Source of the DNA: Thalassospira sp. MCCC 1A03138 | GTDB taxonomy: Bacteria > Pseudomonadota > Alphaproteobacteria > Rhodospirillales > Thalassospiraceae | Assembly (NCBI RefSeq): GCF_002115785.1 | Contig: NZ_JFJY01000001.1 | Span: 868,001-932,000, forward strand | Direction of reading: 5' to 3' | Length of the DNA stretch: 64,000 bases | Shown: positions 54,402-64,000 of the stretch, in pieces | Layout: the number at the start of each line of letters is the position of its first letter | Position numbering within the stretch: position 1 is the stretch's first letter | Notes under the pieces: model-generated | Seen by the model: the letters and a program-made list of their open reading frames with translations, nothing else | Databases searched by the model: none | What the model was told of the DNA's origin: nothing | Program-made: the position numbers and the translations under genes

Positions 54402-55190
54402 ATGTCTCGCCCCCAATCCGCCCCTACCCGGCATTTTGATGCCGACACCATAAGACGCGGTGCCATCGCCTGTCTGCCCCTGTTGCCCAGCACCATGATC
54501 TTTGGTGCAGTGCTGGGCGTGCTCGCCACCCAGCGCGGCCTGTCGCTGGGTGAACTTCTGTTCATGAGCCTCACGGTCTTTGCCGGATCGGCACAGTTTG
54601 TGTCCGTCGATCTGTGGCGCGAAACCATCCCTGCTGCCACCATCATTGTCGCAACCGCGGTGATCAATCTGCGCTATGTCCTGATCGGCGCATCCCTGCG
54701 CCCGGTGTTTCGTGGCCGTCCGCTCTGGGTCAAAATCTGCGGCATGCATATGGTGGCCGATGAAAACTGGGCCGTCACCATGACACAGGAAAACCTTGCC
54801 AATCCGGGCTTCCTGCTGGGTGGCGGGATTTTCCTTGGCATTGTCTGGGCGACGGGCAACACCATCGGCTATCTGCTGGGCGGGGGCATACCCGACCCGA
54901 ATGTCTATGCGCTTGATTTCGCCTTTACCGCGGTCTTTGCCGCACTCACCGTCGGCATGTGGAAGGGCCGGGTTGATCTTCTGCCGTGGCTGGCCGCCGC
55001 CATCGGATCATTGATCGGACATTACACCCTGCCTGGCACATGGTCGATCCTTGCCGGGGCCGGGGCCGGGGTGATTGTTGCCGCCCTGACATGGCGCGAG
55101 GACATGGACGACACCGCACCCGAAACTGAAATAGCAGCAGATGCTTATGGCGCCCCCGAAGGCACCTATTCGACGGAGGCCGGCAAATGA
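54402..55190 (+). CDS. azlC: AzlC-family branched-chain amino acid exporter, large subunit
   Basis: Inner-membrane protein of 262 residues with about seven helices. It has RGAIACLPLLPSTMIFGAVL at the start of the family region, MSLTVFAGSAQFVSVDLW and AVINLRYVLIGASL, which are typical AzlC segments. With AzlD it exports branched-chain amino acids or related compounds (for example 4-azaleucine). It overlaps azlD by four bases (ATGA). The extended polar C-terminus (from about residue 230) is acidic. Confidence 0.94.
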   Translation: MSRPQSAPTRHFDADTIRRGAIACLPLLPSTMIFGAVLGVLATQRGLSLGELLFMSLTVFAGSAQFVSVDLWRETIPAATIIVATAVINLRYVLIGASLRPVFRGRPLWVKICGMHMVADENWAVTMTQENLANPGFLLGGGIFLGIVWATGNTIGYLLGGGIPDPNVYALDFAFTAVFAALTVGMWKGRVDLLPWLAAAIGSLIGHYTLPGTWSILAGAGAGVIVAALTWREDMDDTAPETEIAADAYGAPEGTYSTEAGK

Positions 55191-55513
55191 TGAGTTTCCC
55201 TGATCTGACCACCTTCAGCACCGCCTCGGTCCTAACCATTCTTGGCATGGCCGCCGTGACTTACGGTATGCGCCTTGGCGGTCTTCTGATGGCCGACCGC
55301 CTGCCGCAACAGGGCCGCTGGGCGCATGTACTTGAACGCCTTCCGGGTGCGGTCCTGATTTCCGTCTGGGTGCCAAGCGCCCTGTCCGCCGGGCCCATCG
55401 GCATCGCCGGTGCCGCCGCCACCGTGATTACGATGATTGTCGTGCGCAACCTGTTTGCCGCGATGGTCGCGGGCATGGTTCTTGTCGCGGCGGGGCGGTA
55501 TTTCCTCGGCTAA
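55187..55513 (+). CDS. azlD: AzlD-family branched-chain amino acid exporter, small subunit
   Basis: Membrane protein of 108 residues with about four helices. GMAAVTYGMRLGGLLM and ERLPGAVLISVWVPSAL are family segments. It overlaps azlC by four bases; a second ATG three bases later is equally possible. The C-terminal AAGRYFLG is a usual end. It is followed by a bidirectional terminator. Confidence 0.93.
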   Translation: MMSFPDLTTFSTASVLTILGMAAVTYGMRLGGLLMADRLPQQGRWAHVLERLPGAVLISVWVPSALSAGPIGIAGAAATVITMIVVRNLFAAMVAGMVLVAAGRYFLG

Positions 55514-55534
55514 AGACACAACACGCAAACATGC

Positions 55535-55570
55535 AAAAAGGCCGCCCCGAAAATTCCGGGCGGCCTTTTT
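55535..55570. terminator. Bidirectional terminator between azlD and prfC
   Basis: AAAAAGGCCGCCC (55535-55547) pairs with GGGCGGCCTTTTT (55558-55570) around a ten-base loop. T-runs exist on both strands. Confidence 0.92.
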
Positions 55571-55587
55571 CGTGATCGTGGTTGGCT

Positions 55588-57183
55588 TTACGCCGCAACC
55601 ATATTCTGCTCGCGCGTGGCTTCGAATTTCAGGTTCGGCCAATCGCGTTGCGTGGTTTCAAGATGCCAGGCATTGCGCGCGATAAAGACCAGCGTTTCGT
55701 CGTGATCCTCGAACAGGGCTGACTGGTTGGCATCGCGGAATTTCTTGATTTCCAGCGGATCGCTGCCCATCACCCAGCGCGCGGCATAGGCCGGTGTCGG
55801 TTCGAAATGGACCTTGATGCCGTATTCGGCCGCGATGCGTTCTTTCAGAACCTCGAACTGAAGCTGCCCGACCACACCAACGATCCAGTCCGCACCCATC
55901 ATCGGCTTGAACACCTGTGATGCGCCTTCTTCGGCAAGCTGTTCAAGCGCGCGCTGAAGATGTTTGCCCTTCAGCGGATCATCAAGGCGCACCTTCTGCA
56001 ACAATTCCGGGGCAAAGGCCGGAACCCCCCGGAAACGAAGGTCTTCGCCCTCGGTCAGGGTATCGCCGATGCGCAATGTGCCGTGGTTCGGAATGCCGAT
56101 GATATCGCCCGGCCATGCTTCTTCGGCAATGTCACGTTCATTGGCAAAGAACAGCATCGGGTTATGCACCGCCATCTGTTTGCCCGCGCGCACGTGCTTC
56201 AATTTCATGCCGCGTTTGAAATGGCCGGAACACAGGCGGATGAACGCGATACGGTCACGATGGTTCGGGTCGATATTGGCCTGCACCTTGAACACAAAGC
56301 CCGAAACCTTTGTCTCGTTGGCCTCAACCAGCCGCGTTGCCGCTTCCTGCGGGCGCGGGGTCGGTGCGATATCGCCAAGTCCGCGCAGCAATTCACGCAC
56401 CCCAAAGTTATTGACCGCCGAGCCAAAAAATACCGGCGTCAGATGCCCCTCGCGATAGCTTTGCAAATCAAATGGCGGGCAGATTTCGCGCACCATTTCG
56501 ACTTCTTCGCGCAATTTCTCCAGAAGATAATCCGGGATCAGTTCATCAAGCTTCGGATCATCAAGCCCCTTGATCGGAATGGCTTCCTTGACGACATTGC
56601 CGCCTTTTTCCATGAACAGAAGCTGATCATTGACCAGATCGTAACAGCCATGGAAATCCCGGCCCGATCCAATCGGCCATGTCACCGGCGACACATCAAG
56701 CGCAAGGTCACGTTCGATCTGATCGATCAGCTCAAAGAAATCACGTGATTCACGGTCAAGCTTGTTAACAAAGGTCGTGATCGGCACATCGCGCAGACGG
56801 CAGACCTCAAACAGCTTGCGCGTCTGGGCCTCGATCCCCTTGGCACCATCAATCACCATGACGGCGGAATCAACTGCGGTCAGAACGCGGTATGTATCTT
56901 CGGAAAAGTCTTCGTGGCCCGGCGTGTCAAGCAGGTTGAAGATGTTCTTTTCAAACTCGAACGTCATGACCGCGGACGAAACCGAAATACCGCGGTCCTG
57001 TTCGATCTTCATAAAGTCCGAACGCGCGCCACGCTGTTCCTTTTTTGCCTTCACCGCACCGGCCATCTGAATGGCACCCCCGAAAAGCAGCAGCTTCTCG
57101 GTCAGCGTCGTTTTACCCGCATCCGGGTGGGCAATGATGGCAAAGGTACGGCGGCGCGATACCTGCTCGTCGATCGTCGGCAT
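55588..57183 (-). CDS. prfC: Peptide chain release factor 3
   Basis: GTPase that recycles release factors RF1/RF2 from the ribosome after termination. The 531-residue protein has the G1 motif AHPDAGKTTLTEK at about 18-30, DTPGHEDFSEDTYR for G3, and NKLDRESRDFFEL for G4. EQDRGISVSSAVMTF is the switch-1 region, and the C-terminal part has IVGVVGQLQFEVL. The order and length fit RF3, not EF-G. Convergent with azlCD through a shared terminator. Confidence 0.97.
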   Translation of the reverse strand: MPTIDEQVSRRRTFAIIAHPDAGKTTLTEKLLLFGGAIQMAGAVKAKKEQRGARSDFMKIEQDRGISVSSAVMTFEFEKNIFNLLDTPGHEDFSEDTYRVLTAVDSAVMVIDGAKGIEAQTRKLFEVCRLRDVPITTFVNKLDRESRDFFELIDQIERDLALDVSPVTWPIGSGRDFHGCYDLVNDQLLFMEKGGNVVKEAIPIKGLDDPKLDELIPDYLLEKLREEVEMVREICPPFDLQSYREGHLTPVFFGSAVNNFGVRELLRGLGDIAPTPRPQEAATRLVEANETKVSGFVFKVQANIDPNHRDRIAFIRLCSGHFKRGMKLKHVRAGKQMAVHNPMLFFANERDIAEEAWPGDIIGIPNHGTLRIGDTLTEGEDLRFRGVPAFAPELLQKVRLDDPLKGKHLQRALEQLAEEGASQVFKPMMGADWIVGVVGQLQFEVLKERIAAEYGIKVHFEPTPAYAARWVMGSDPLEIKKFRDANQSALFEDHDETLVFIARNAWHLETTQRDWPNLKFEATREQNMVAA

Positions 57184-57679
57184 GGTTCATCCATTGATCA
57201 TGATTTCGGGTTGGCGCGCACTGTACTGATTTTTGGCGCGCATGCCACCGTGAAATCGTCATATCGGGCATGTAATCGGCAGATTGCCATGCCCGATATG
57301 CTGTCTGGTGGCATCTTGTCGGCTTCCGAGCGGCTGCATTAGAAAAAAGTTATCTCGCAGATGCGGCATAAATCTCTGAAAAGACTCACTTTCCGATTTC
57401 ATTTAAATTTCATCAGATAAAAAACAGTGACAAAACACAGGATGTAGGGGTACGATTCTGTTGTACGGTCAAGAACTGGACCGAAGGAGGGGTTCCCGAG
57501 TGACGCGAGAGCACGTTGTAAAACGGAATTTTTCGCCCCCCGGATCGCAGATGCAACATGTTGCTGCGAACGGCGGTGAACCCACCCGCCACTTCCATCG
57601 CAAGATGAAAATTGAATGCGCGCCTTTCCATGATGGAATGGCGCGTTTTGCTTTATTGGCACAATTGATGAGGTGACTT
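57184..57679. other. 496-base divergent gap between prfC and the phoH-like gene
   Basis: The left 250 bases are A+T-rich in parts (57395-57425) and should hold both promoters. From about 57430 the sequence becomes rich in short inverted repeats and ends in a hairpin; this is listed separately as a leader candidate. No established gene is seen. Confidence 0.5.
57430..57676 (+). promoter_or_regulatory. Structured leader of the phoH-like gene
   Basis: Contains GGTC-AAGAACTG-GACC (57467-57482), the palindrome GCAACATGTTGC (57553-57564) inside CGCA...TGCG, and a terminator-like hairpin CGCGCC...GGCGCG (57619-57645, one mismatch inside, loop ATGAT) followed by TTTTGCTTTATT. phoH starts 35 bases later. 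A 58-codon GTG-start frame (57500-57676) with GGAGGGG ahead of it also spans this stretch, but its codon use (CGA, CCC, GTA, TTA) is unlike the neighbours. A regulatory RNA or attenuator is the preferred reading. Confidence 0.35.
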
Positions 57680-58444
57680 ATGGGTAAGCGCGCAGCACGC
57701 CGTCGTAGCCGTCCGCAGCAGGCAGATACCAACGTTCACGAGCTGTTTGACGGTGACAAGTCAAACTGGCATCCCCTGAACGGTCAGGGTGACGCCCCCC
57801 AGAACGGCCAACGCGATCAAAGCTTCCGCCGCCACATTCGCCCCAAAAGCGAAAATCAGGCGGCCCTGATGGAAGCAATCGACGCCTTCAACCTCATCCT
57901 TGCACTCGGCCCGGCTGGAACCGGGAAAACCTTTATCGCTGTTTCCAAAGCCGTCGAAGCCCTTGATAACGGCGAAATCGGCCGCATCGTCCTGGCCCGT
58001 CCCGCGGTCGAGGCGGGGGAAAATATCGGCTTCCTGCCCGGCGACGTCGAAGCCAAAATGGCCCCCTACCTTCGCCCGCTTTATGACGCGCTCAATGACC
58101 GCCTCGGCGCCAAACGCCTGCGGCAGTATCTGTCGGACGGCACGATTGAAATCGCACCAATCGGCTATATGCGTGGCCGCACGCTCAACAATGCCTTCGT
58201 CGTGATCGACGAGGCCCAGAACTGCACCTATGGGCAGCTCAAGATGCTGGTCACCCGCCTTGGCTGGAATTCCACCATGATCCTGACCGGCGACCCGGAT
58301 CAGACCGACCTTCTGCCGGAAATGTCCGGTCTGTCTGAAATGTCGGACCGTCTTGAAAATGTCGAAGACATCGCCTGCGTCAAACTCGCGGACAAGGACA
58401 TCGTCCGTCATCCGCTGGTCGCAAGCATGCTGACCGTCCTTTAA
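57680..58444 (+). CDS. PhoH-like ATPase
   Basis: Cytoplasmic P-loop ATPase of 254 residues. The Walker A motif is GPAGTGKT near residue 77, Walker B is VVIDEAQN near 173, and ARPAVEAGENIGFLPGD and ILTGDPDQTDL are PhoH segments. The N-terminal 55 residues are polar, rich in Arg and Gln, and not part of the core. The gene starts with GATGAGGTGACTT ahead of ATG. It is alone, not next to ybeY and miaB where PhoH is often found. The RNA or nucleic-acid role of the family is not settled. Confidence 0.92.
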   Translation: MGKRAARRRSRPQQADTNVHELFDGDKSNWHPLNGQGDAPQNGQRDQSFRRHIRPKSENQAALMEAIDAFNLILALGPAGTGKTFIAVSKAVEALDNGEIGRIVLARPAVEAGENIGFLPGDVEAKMAPYLRPLYDALNDRLGAKRLRQYLSDGTIEIAPIGYMRGRTLNNAFVVIDEAQNCTYGQLKMLVTRLGWNSTMILTGDPDQTDLLPEMSGLSEMSDRLENVEDIACVKLADKDIVRHPLVASMLTVL

Positions 58445-58473
58445 CCTTTCGGCACGGCAAACTAAAAGAAGAA

Positions 58474-58503
58474 GGCGGGTCCGTCACCGGGCCCGCCATT
58501 TTC
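58474..58503. terminator. Terminator between phoH-like gene and thiC
   Basis: GGCGGGTCCG (58474-58483), loop TCAC, CGGGCCCGCC (58488-58497) with one T-G pair, followed by ATTTTCG. It lies between convergent genes. Confidence 0.8.
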
Positions 58504-58508
58504 GTGGT

Positions 58509-60573
<2,065 letters not shown>

Positions 60574-60640
60574 TCGATTGCAGGGTTACAAGTTATGCGG
60601 GGGATGTCAATCGGCGGGCGCGGCCCGACGTGCCAAAAGA

Positions 60641-61651
60641 TCAACGCCCCGTTGCAAGCTCGCCATTTGACGCCGGAATACTGTCCTGACCGGCCTTGCG
60701 TGCCCGGCCCGTATGCCAGAATTCCGGGTCTTCGGTATAACCACTGAATTCATCAAGATGGATGTCTTCGGGCGGTTCGGGATGGATCGTGATATCCAGA
60801 TCGGGATATTCCGCCCGGATGCTGTCCATCACCTGATGGCAGATGGTGTGCGATTCCCGCATCAGCATCCCGCCATCCATGATCAGTTCGATCTCGGCAA
60901 AGCGATGCACGCCCGATGACCGGGTGCGCAGACGGTGAATGCCGATCACGGACGCGTTTTTCATCGTCAGTTCGATGATCCGCTGGCTATCGGATTCCGG
61001 CAATTCCTGATCCATCAGGACCGAAACCGAATTGCGCCCGACCTTGACCGCGGAATAAAGCAGGAAAAGCGCCACCATGCCGCCTATCGCCGGATCGGCC
61101 CAGTTCAGGCCGGAAAAACCGGCAACAAGGGCAACAATCACCGCCAGATTGGACAGGATGTCGCTGGTGTAATGCATCGAATCGGCGTCAACCGCCAACG
61201 ACCCGGACATCCGCACCGCTTTTCGTTGCAGCAACACAAGCCCGACGGTCATGACAAGCGAGATCGACATGATCCACACGCCTTCAACCGCAAACCGGAT
61301 CGGCTGTGGTTCGGCAAGCCGTGATCCGGCCTCCGCCAGAACCAGAATGGCCGCGCCGATCATGAAGGCGGACTGGAAAAGTCCCGCCAGCGGTTCGGCC
61401 TTGCCATGGCCAAAACGGTGATCATGATCGGCCGGGCGCCAGGCACTGCGGACCGCCATGAAGTTGATCACAGACGTCCCGACATCAAGCATGCTATCAA
61501 TCATCGAAGACAGAAGACTGACGGAATCGGTCATGAACCAGCCAGCGGCCTTGATCGCAATCAGCGTCGCAGCAATGACAATAGAGGCCGTGGTTGCCCG
61601 ACGTGCCCATATTTCCCTTTGCGCGATGTCAATGACAGGACATTGACTCAT
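60641..61651 (-). CDS. Cation diffusion facilitator (FieF-like metal exporter)
   Basis: Inner-membrane proton/divalent-metal antiporter of 336 residues, with about six helices and a cytoplasmic C-terminal domain. Helix II carries SSMIDSMLDVG and helix V HYTSDILSN, giving the D-x3-D and H-x3-D metal site of the zinc/iron-type CDF group. DHDHRFGHGKAEPLAG is also diagnostic. The C-terminal domain (about 215-305) has HRLRTRSSGVHRFAEIELIM. Either Zn or Fe is possible. No metal-responsive regulator is adjacent. Confidence 0.93.
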   Translation of the reverse strand: MSQCPVIDIAQREIWARRATTASIVIAATLIAIKAAGWFMTDSVSLLSSMIDSMLDVGTSVINFMAVRSAWRPADHDHRFGHGKAEPLAGLFQSAFMIGAAILVLAEAGSRLAEPQPIRFAVEGVWIMSISLVMTVGLVLLQRKAVRMSGSLAVDADSMHYTSDILSNLAVIVALVAGFSGLNWADPAIGGMVALFLLYSAVKVGRNSVSVLMDQELPESDSQRIIELTMKNASVIGIHRLRTRSSGVHRFAEIELIMDGGMLMRESHTICHQVMDSIRAEYPDLDITIHPEPPEDIHLDEFSGYTEDPEFWHTGRARKAGQDSIPASNGELATGR

Positions 61652-61859
61652 GTTCTACAGACCCTTGGTCTTCAATTTTCCGCTCGCTGATTGCGGTTTT
61701 ATATCGTGAATTGGCGTAATATGTAATGACTATTGCCATATTTTGACCTTCGCCTGTGCAGCAAATAGCGCATATTTGATATTCCGCAAGGTTTTCAAAC
61801 CAGACCGAAGCGACTATATCAGCCCGGCAGGCGGATAAGAGCAAACAACAGGCCCACTT

Positions 61860-63839
61860 ATGATTGTTGAAATCGGACATTATGCCTTGGTGCTGTCACT
61901 GGTGGTGGCAATGGCACAGTCGACTATCCCGTTTCTGGCTGCGTCCCGGCGTGATGCCGCGCTTCTGAAAATCGCACCCCGGCTGTCGATTGCCTGTTTC
62001 CTCCTTGTCGGCGCAAGCTTTGCCGCCCTGACATATGCCTATGTCACATCCGATTTCTCGGTCCTGAACGTGGTCGCCAACAGCCATACCTCAAAACCGC
62101 TGATCTATAAAATCACCGGTGTCTGGGCCAACCACGAAGGCTCGATGCTGCTCTGGGTGATGATCCTGACCCTGTTTTCGGCCGCGGTCGCGGGCTTTGG
62201 CCAGAACCTGCCGCCAAGCCTTCTGGCGCGCGTCGTTGGCGTCATGGGGCTGATTGCGCTCGGCTTTCTGCTGTTCATCCTTCTGACGTCTAACCCGTTC
62301 GAGCGCGTGATTAATCCGCCGCTCAACGGCGAAGGCATGAACCCGCTGCTTCAGGACCCTGGCATCGCCATTCATCCGCCGTTCCTTTATCTCGGCTATG
62401 TCGGTTTCTCGGTGGCCTTTGCCTTTGCGGTTGCCGCACTCATCGAAGGCCGGGTTGATCCGGCATGGGCACGCTGGGTTCGTCCCTGGACCCTGGCCGC
62501 ATGGATGTTCCTGACCGCCGGGATCGGGCTTGGCTCCTGGTGGGCCTATTACGAACTCGGCTGGGGCGGCTGGTGGTTCTGGGACCCGGTTGAAAACGCA
62601 TCCTTCATGCCGTGGCTGGCGGGAACCGCGCTTTTGCATTCGGCTATTGTCGTTGAAAAACGCGACGCGCTCAAAAGCTGGACGATCTTCCTGTCGATTC
62701 TTGCCTTTTCCTTCTCGCTGCTCGGCACCTTCCTTGTGCGGTCGGGCGCACTGACATCGGTTCATGCCTTTGCCACCGATCCGACGCGCGGGGTGTTTAT
62801 CCTGTTCCTGCTGTGCCTGACGGTGGGCGGGTCTCTCGCCCTTTATGCGTGGCGCGCCCCGACCCTGAAGGGCGGCGGTCTGTTTCAGCCGATCTCGCGC
62901 GAAGGCGCACTTGTTTTCAACAACGTGCTGCTCTCGATTGCCGCGGCCATGGTGCTGCTCGGCACCCTTTATCCGCTGCTGCTTGAAACCCTGACCGGTG
63001 AAAAGATTTCGGTCGGCGCGCCGTTCTTCAATTCCACCTTCGTTCCAATCATGACGCCCCTGATCATTGCCATGGCATTCGGGCCGATGATGCCGTGGAA
63101 ACGTGCCGATCTGTTTGCGGTTCTGGGCAAGCTCAAAATCGCCATCGCCGCGGTGATCCTCGTTCTGATCGTCACCTACTGGCTTGCCGGTGGTCCGGCC
63201 TTTGCCCTGTTTGGCATGGGGCTGGCGATCTGGCTGTTTGTTGGAACGATGCTGGAATGGGCCGGACGGATCAAGCTTTTCCGCGAACCGCTCACGACCA
63301 GCTTCCGCCGGATGCGCAATCTGCCACGCTCGGCACACGGCACCATGCTGGCCCATGCCGGGATGGCGATTGTCATTGCCGGGATCACCGGATCACAGGC
63401 ATGGACCGAAGAATCGGTTCAATCGCTTGCCATCGGTGAAAGCACGGTTGTTTCGGGCCATACCTTCACACTCAGCGGCCTTCGCGAATATCAGGGGCCG
63501 AACTTCTTTGCCCGCGAGGCCACCATCACCATCGCAACCCCGGGCGAACGCACCATAACGCTTACCCCGGAAAAGCGCGTCTACACCGTCGAAGGCATGC
63601 CCACGACCGAGGCCGGAATCCGGTCCGGTTTCACCGGCGATATCTATGCGGTCATCGGTGATGAAGACGCCAGCGGCAAATGGGTGACGCGCTTCTATGT
63701 CAAACCGATGATCCCGTGGATGTGGGCCGGTGGCATCATCATGGTGCTCGGCGGTCTGATGTCGCTCTCCGATCGTCGTTATCGCGTCGGTGCCCCTGCC
63801 CGCTCCACCAAAACGGTTCACACCGTACCCGCCGAATAG
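61860..63839 (+). CDS. ccmF: Cytochrome c-type biogenesis protein CcmF
   Basis: Core membrane subunit of the haem ligase that attaches haem to the CxxCH motif of c-type cytochromes in the periplasm. The 659-residue protein has about 15 helices. It contains VWANHEGSMLLWV near residue 90, the haem-handling WWD region GWGGWWFWDPVENASFMPW and a periplasmic His region typical of the family. The C-terminal segment (from about 510) is a long periplasmic loop followed by a last helix. A weak ribosome site precedes it; the next gene starts eight bases after the stop. Confidence 0.97.
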   Translation: MIVEIGHYALVLSLVVAMAQSTIPFLAASRRDAALLKIAPRLSIACFLLVGASFAALTYAYVTSDFSVLNVVANSHTSKPLIYKITGVWANHEGSMLLWVMILTLFSAAVAGFGQNLPPSLLARVVGVMGLIALGFLLFILLTSNPFERVINPPLNGEGMNPLLQDPGIAIHPPFLYLGYVGFSVAFAFAVAALIEGRVDPAWARWVRPWTLAAWMFLTAGIGLGSWWAYYELGWGGWWFWDPVENASFMPWLAGTALLHSAIVVEKRDALKSWTIFLSILAFSFSLLGTFLVRSGALTSVHAFATDPTRGVFILFLLCLTVGGSLALYAWRAPTLKGGGLFQPISREGALVFNNVLLSIAAAMVLLGTLYPLLLETLTGEKISVGAPFFNSTFVPIMTPLIIAMAFGPMMPWKRADLFAVLGKLKIAIAAVILVLIVTYWLAGGPAFALFGMGLAIWLFVGTMLEWAGRIKLFREPLTTSFRRMRNLPRSAHGTMLAHAGMAIVIAGITGSQAWTEESVQSLAIGESTVVSGHTFTLSGLREYQGPNFFAREATITIATPGERTITLTPEKRVYTVEGMPTTEAGIRSGFTGDIYAVIGDEDASGKWVTRFYVKPMIPWMWAGGIIMVLGGLMSLSDRRYRVGAPARSTKTVHTVPAE

Positions 63840-63847
63840 GATTCTCA

Positions 63848-64000
63848 ATGACCATCTGGATTGTTCTTGGCGCCTTGACGGCTCTGGTGGCGGGTTATGT
63901 CCTCTGGCCGATCTTGCGAAATGCGCGTTCCGCCAGTGCCGATGCGGGTGATGATCACCTTGCCGACATGGATGAAGATGAACTGCAACGCGATCTTGCG
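63848..64000 (+). CDS. ccmI: Cytochrome c biogenesis protein, CcmI-like, N-terminal part
   Basis: Partial: the first 51 codons, cut by the window edge. The protein starts MTIWIVLGALTALVAGYVLW, one membrane helix followed by a charged segment (ADAGDDHLADMDEDELQRDL). That form matches the N-terminus of CcmI/CycH, the chaperone that holds apocytochrome c for haem attachment. The position right after ccmF fits a ccm operon. With only the first helix visible, CcmH is a weaker alternative. Confidence 0.7.
   Translation, partial: MTIWIVLGALTALVAGYVLWPILRNARSASADAGDDHLADMDEDELQRDLA

Noticed and set aside
62091-63356. Open frame of 421 codons on the minus strand
   Set aside because: Antisense to ccmF; Arg/Gln/Pro/Gly-rich composition typical of shadow frames.

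Overview
The window is 64 kb of chromosome from a marine-type alphaproteobacterium. The cbb3 oxidase operon with an FNR-type sensor, the rpsP-rimM-trmD-rplS order, the Ala-rich extension of S16, the polyol ABC and TRAP transporters and the moderate G+C all fit a Rhodospirillales genus such as Thalassospira. That placement is inference from gene content and protein character; no rRNA gene is present. The DNA is mostly ordinary, densely packed chromosome. I see no insertion sequence, prophage, CRISPR array, tRNA or rRNA.

Layout. 1-8.3 kb: the end of ccoN, then ccoO, ccoQ, ccoP, a terminator, ccoG-fixH-ccoI-ccoS (assembly of the cbb3 oxidase) and an FNR-type regulator with four cysteines. 8.5-10.3 kb: panB-panC. 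10.4-14.4 kb: a possible small RNA, then ffh and rpsP-rimM-trmD-rplS. 15-18.4 kb: leuC, a 62-codon gene, leuD, terminator, leuB. 18.5-20.6 kb: a large anchored protein of unknown function. 20.6-24 kb, minus strand: an ECF41 sigma factor, an AhpD-like protein with a candidate ECF41 promoter, a small unknown protein, and a cyclopropane fatty acid synthase. 24.4-31.8 kb: asd, then a SorC regulator with a polyol-type ABC transporter and a short-chain dehydrogenase. 31.9-35.3 kb: an AlkX/YcaQ-type glycosylase and an SLC13/RCK-type transporter.

35.3-40.3 kb: a LysR regulator divergent from a TRAP transporter (DctP, Q, M) that ends in an opine-dehydrogenase-family enzyme. Its base and codon use differ from the surroundings, so it looks like an acquired catabolic cassette. 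40.4-44.8 kb: folD-yggU-yggT, tag, a LacI regulator with twin operators, and alkB. 44.9-50.6 kb: an RND efflux operon (adaptor, pump, outer-membrane lipoprotein). 50.9-55.5 kb: a chemoreceptor, then AraC-azlC-azlD. 55.6-61.7 kb: prfC, phoH-like, thiC with a TPP riboswitch, and a CDF metal exporter. 61.9-64 kb: ccmF and the start of a ccmI-like gene.

How parts work together. The two ends belong to one theme: the Ccm system at the right end attaches haem c to proteins such as CcoO and CcoP at the left end. Three alkylation or crosslink repair genes (AlkX type, tag, alkB) lie within 13 kb but are not in one operon. The most unusual observations are the opine-type TRAP cassette, the ECF41-AhpD pair with its promoter, and several non-coding stretches with terminators or structured repeats (before ffh, beside lacI, before phoH, and a 147-bp inverted-repeat element before asd).
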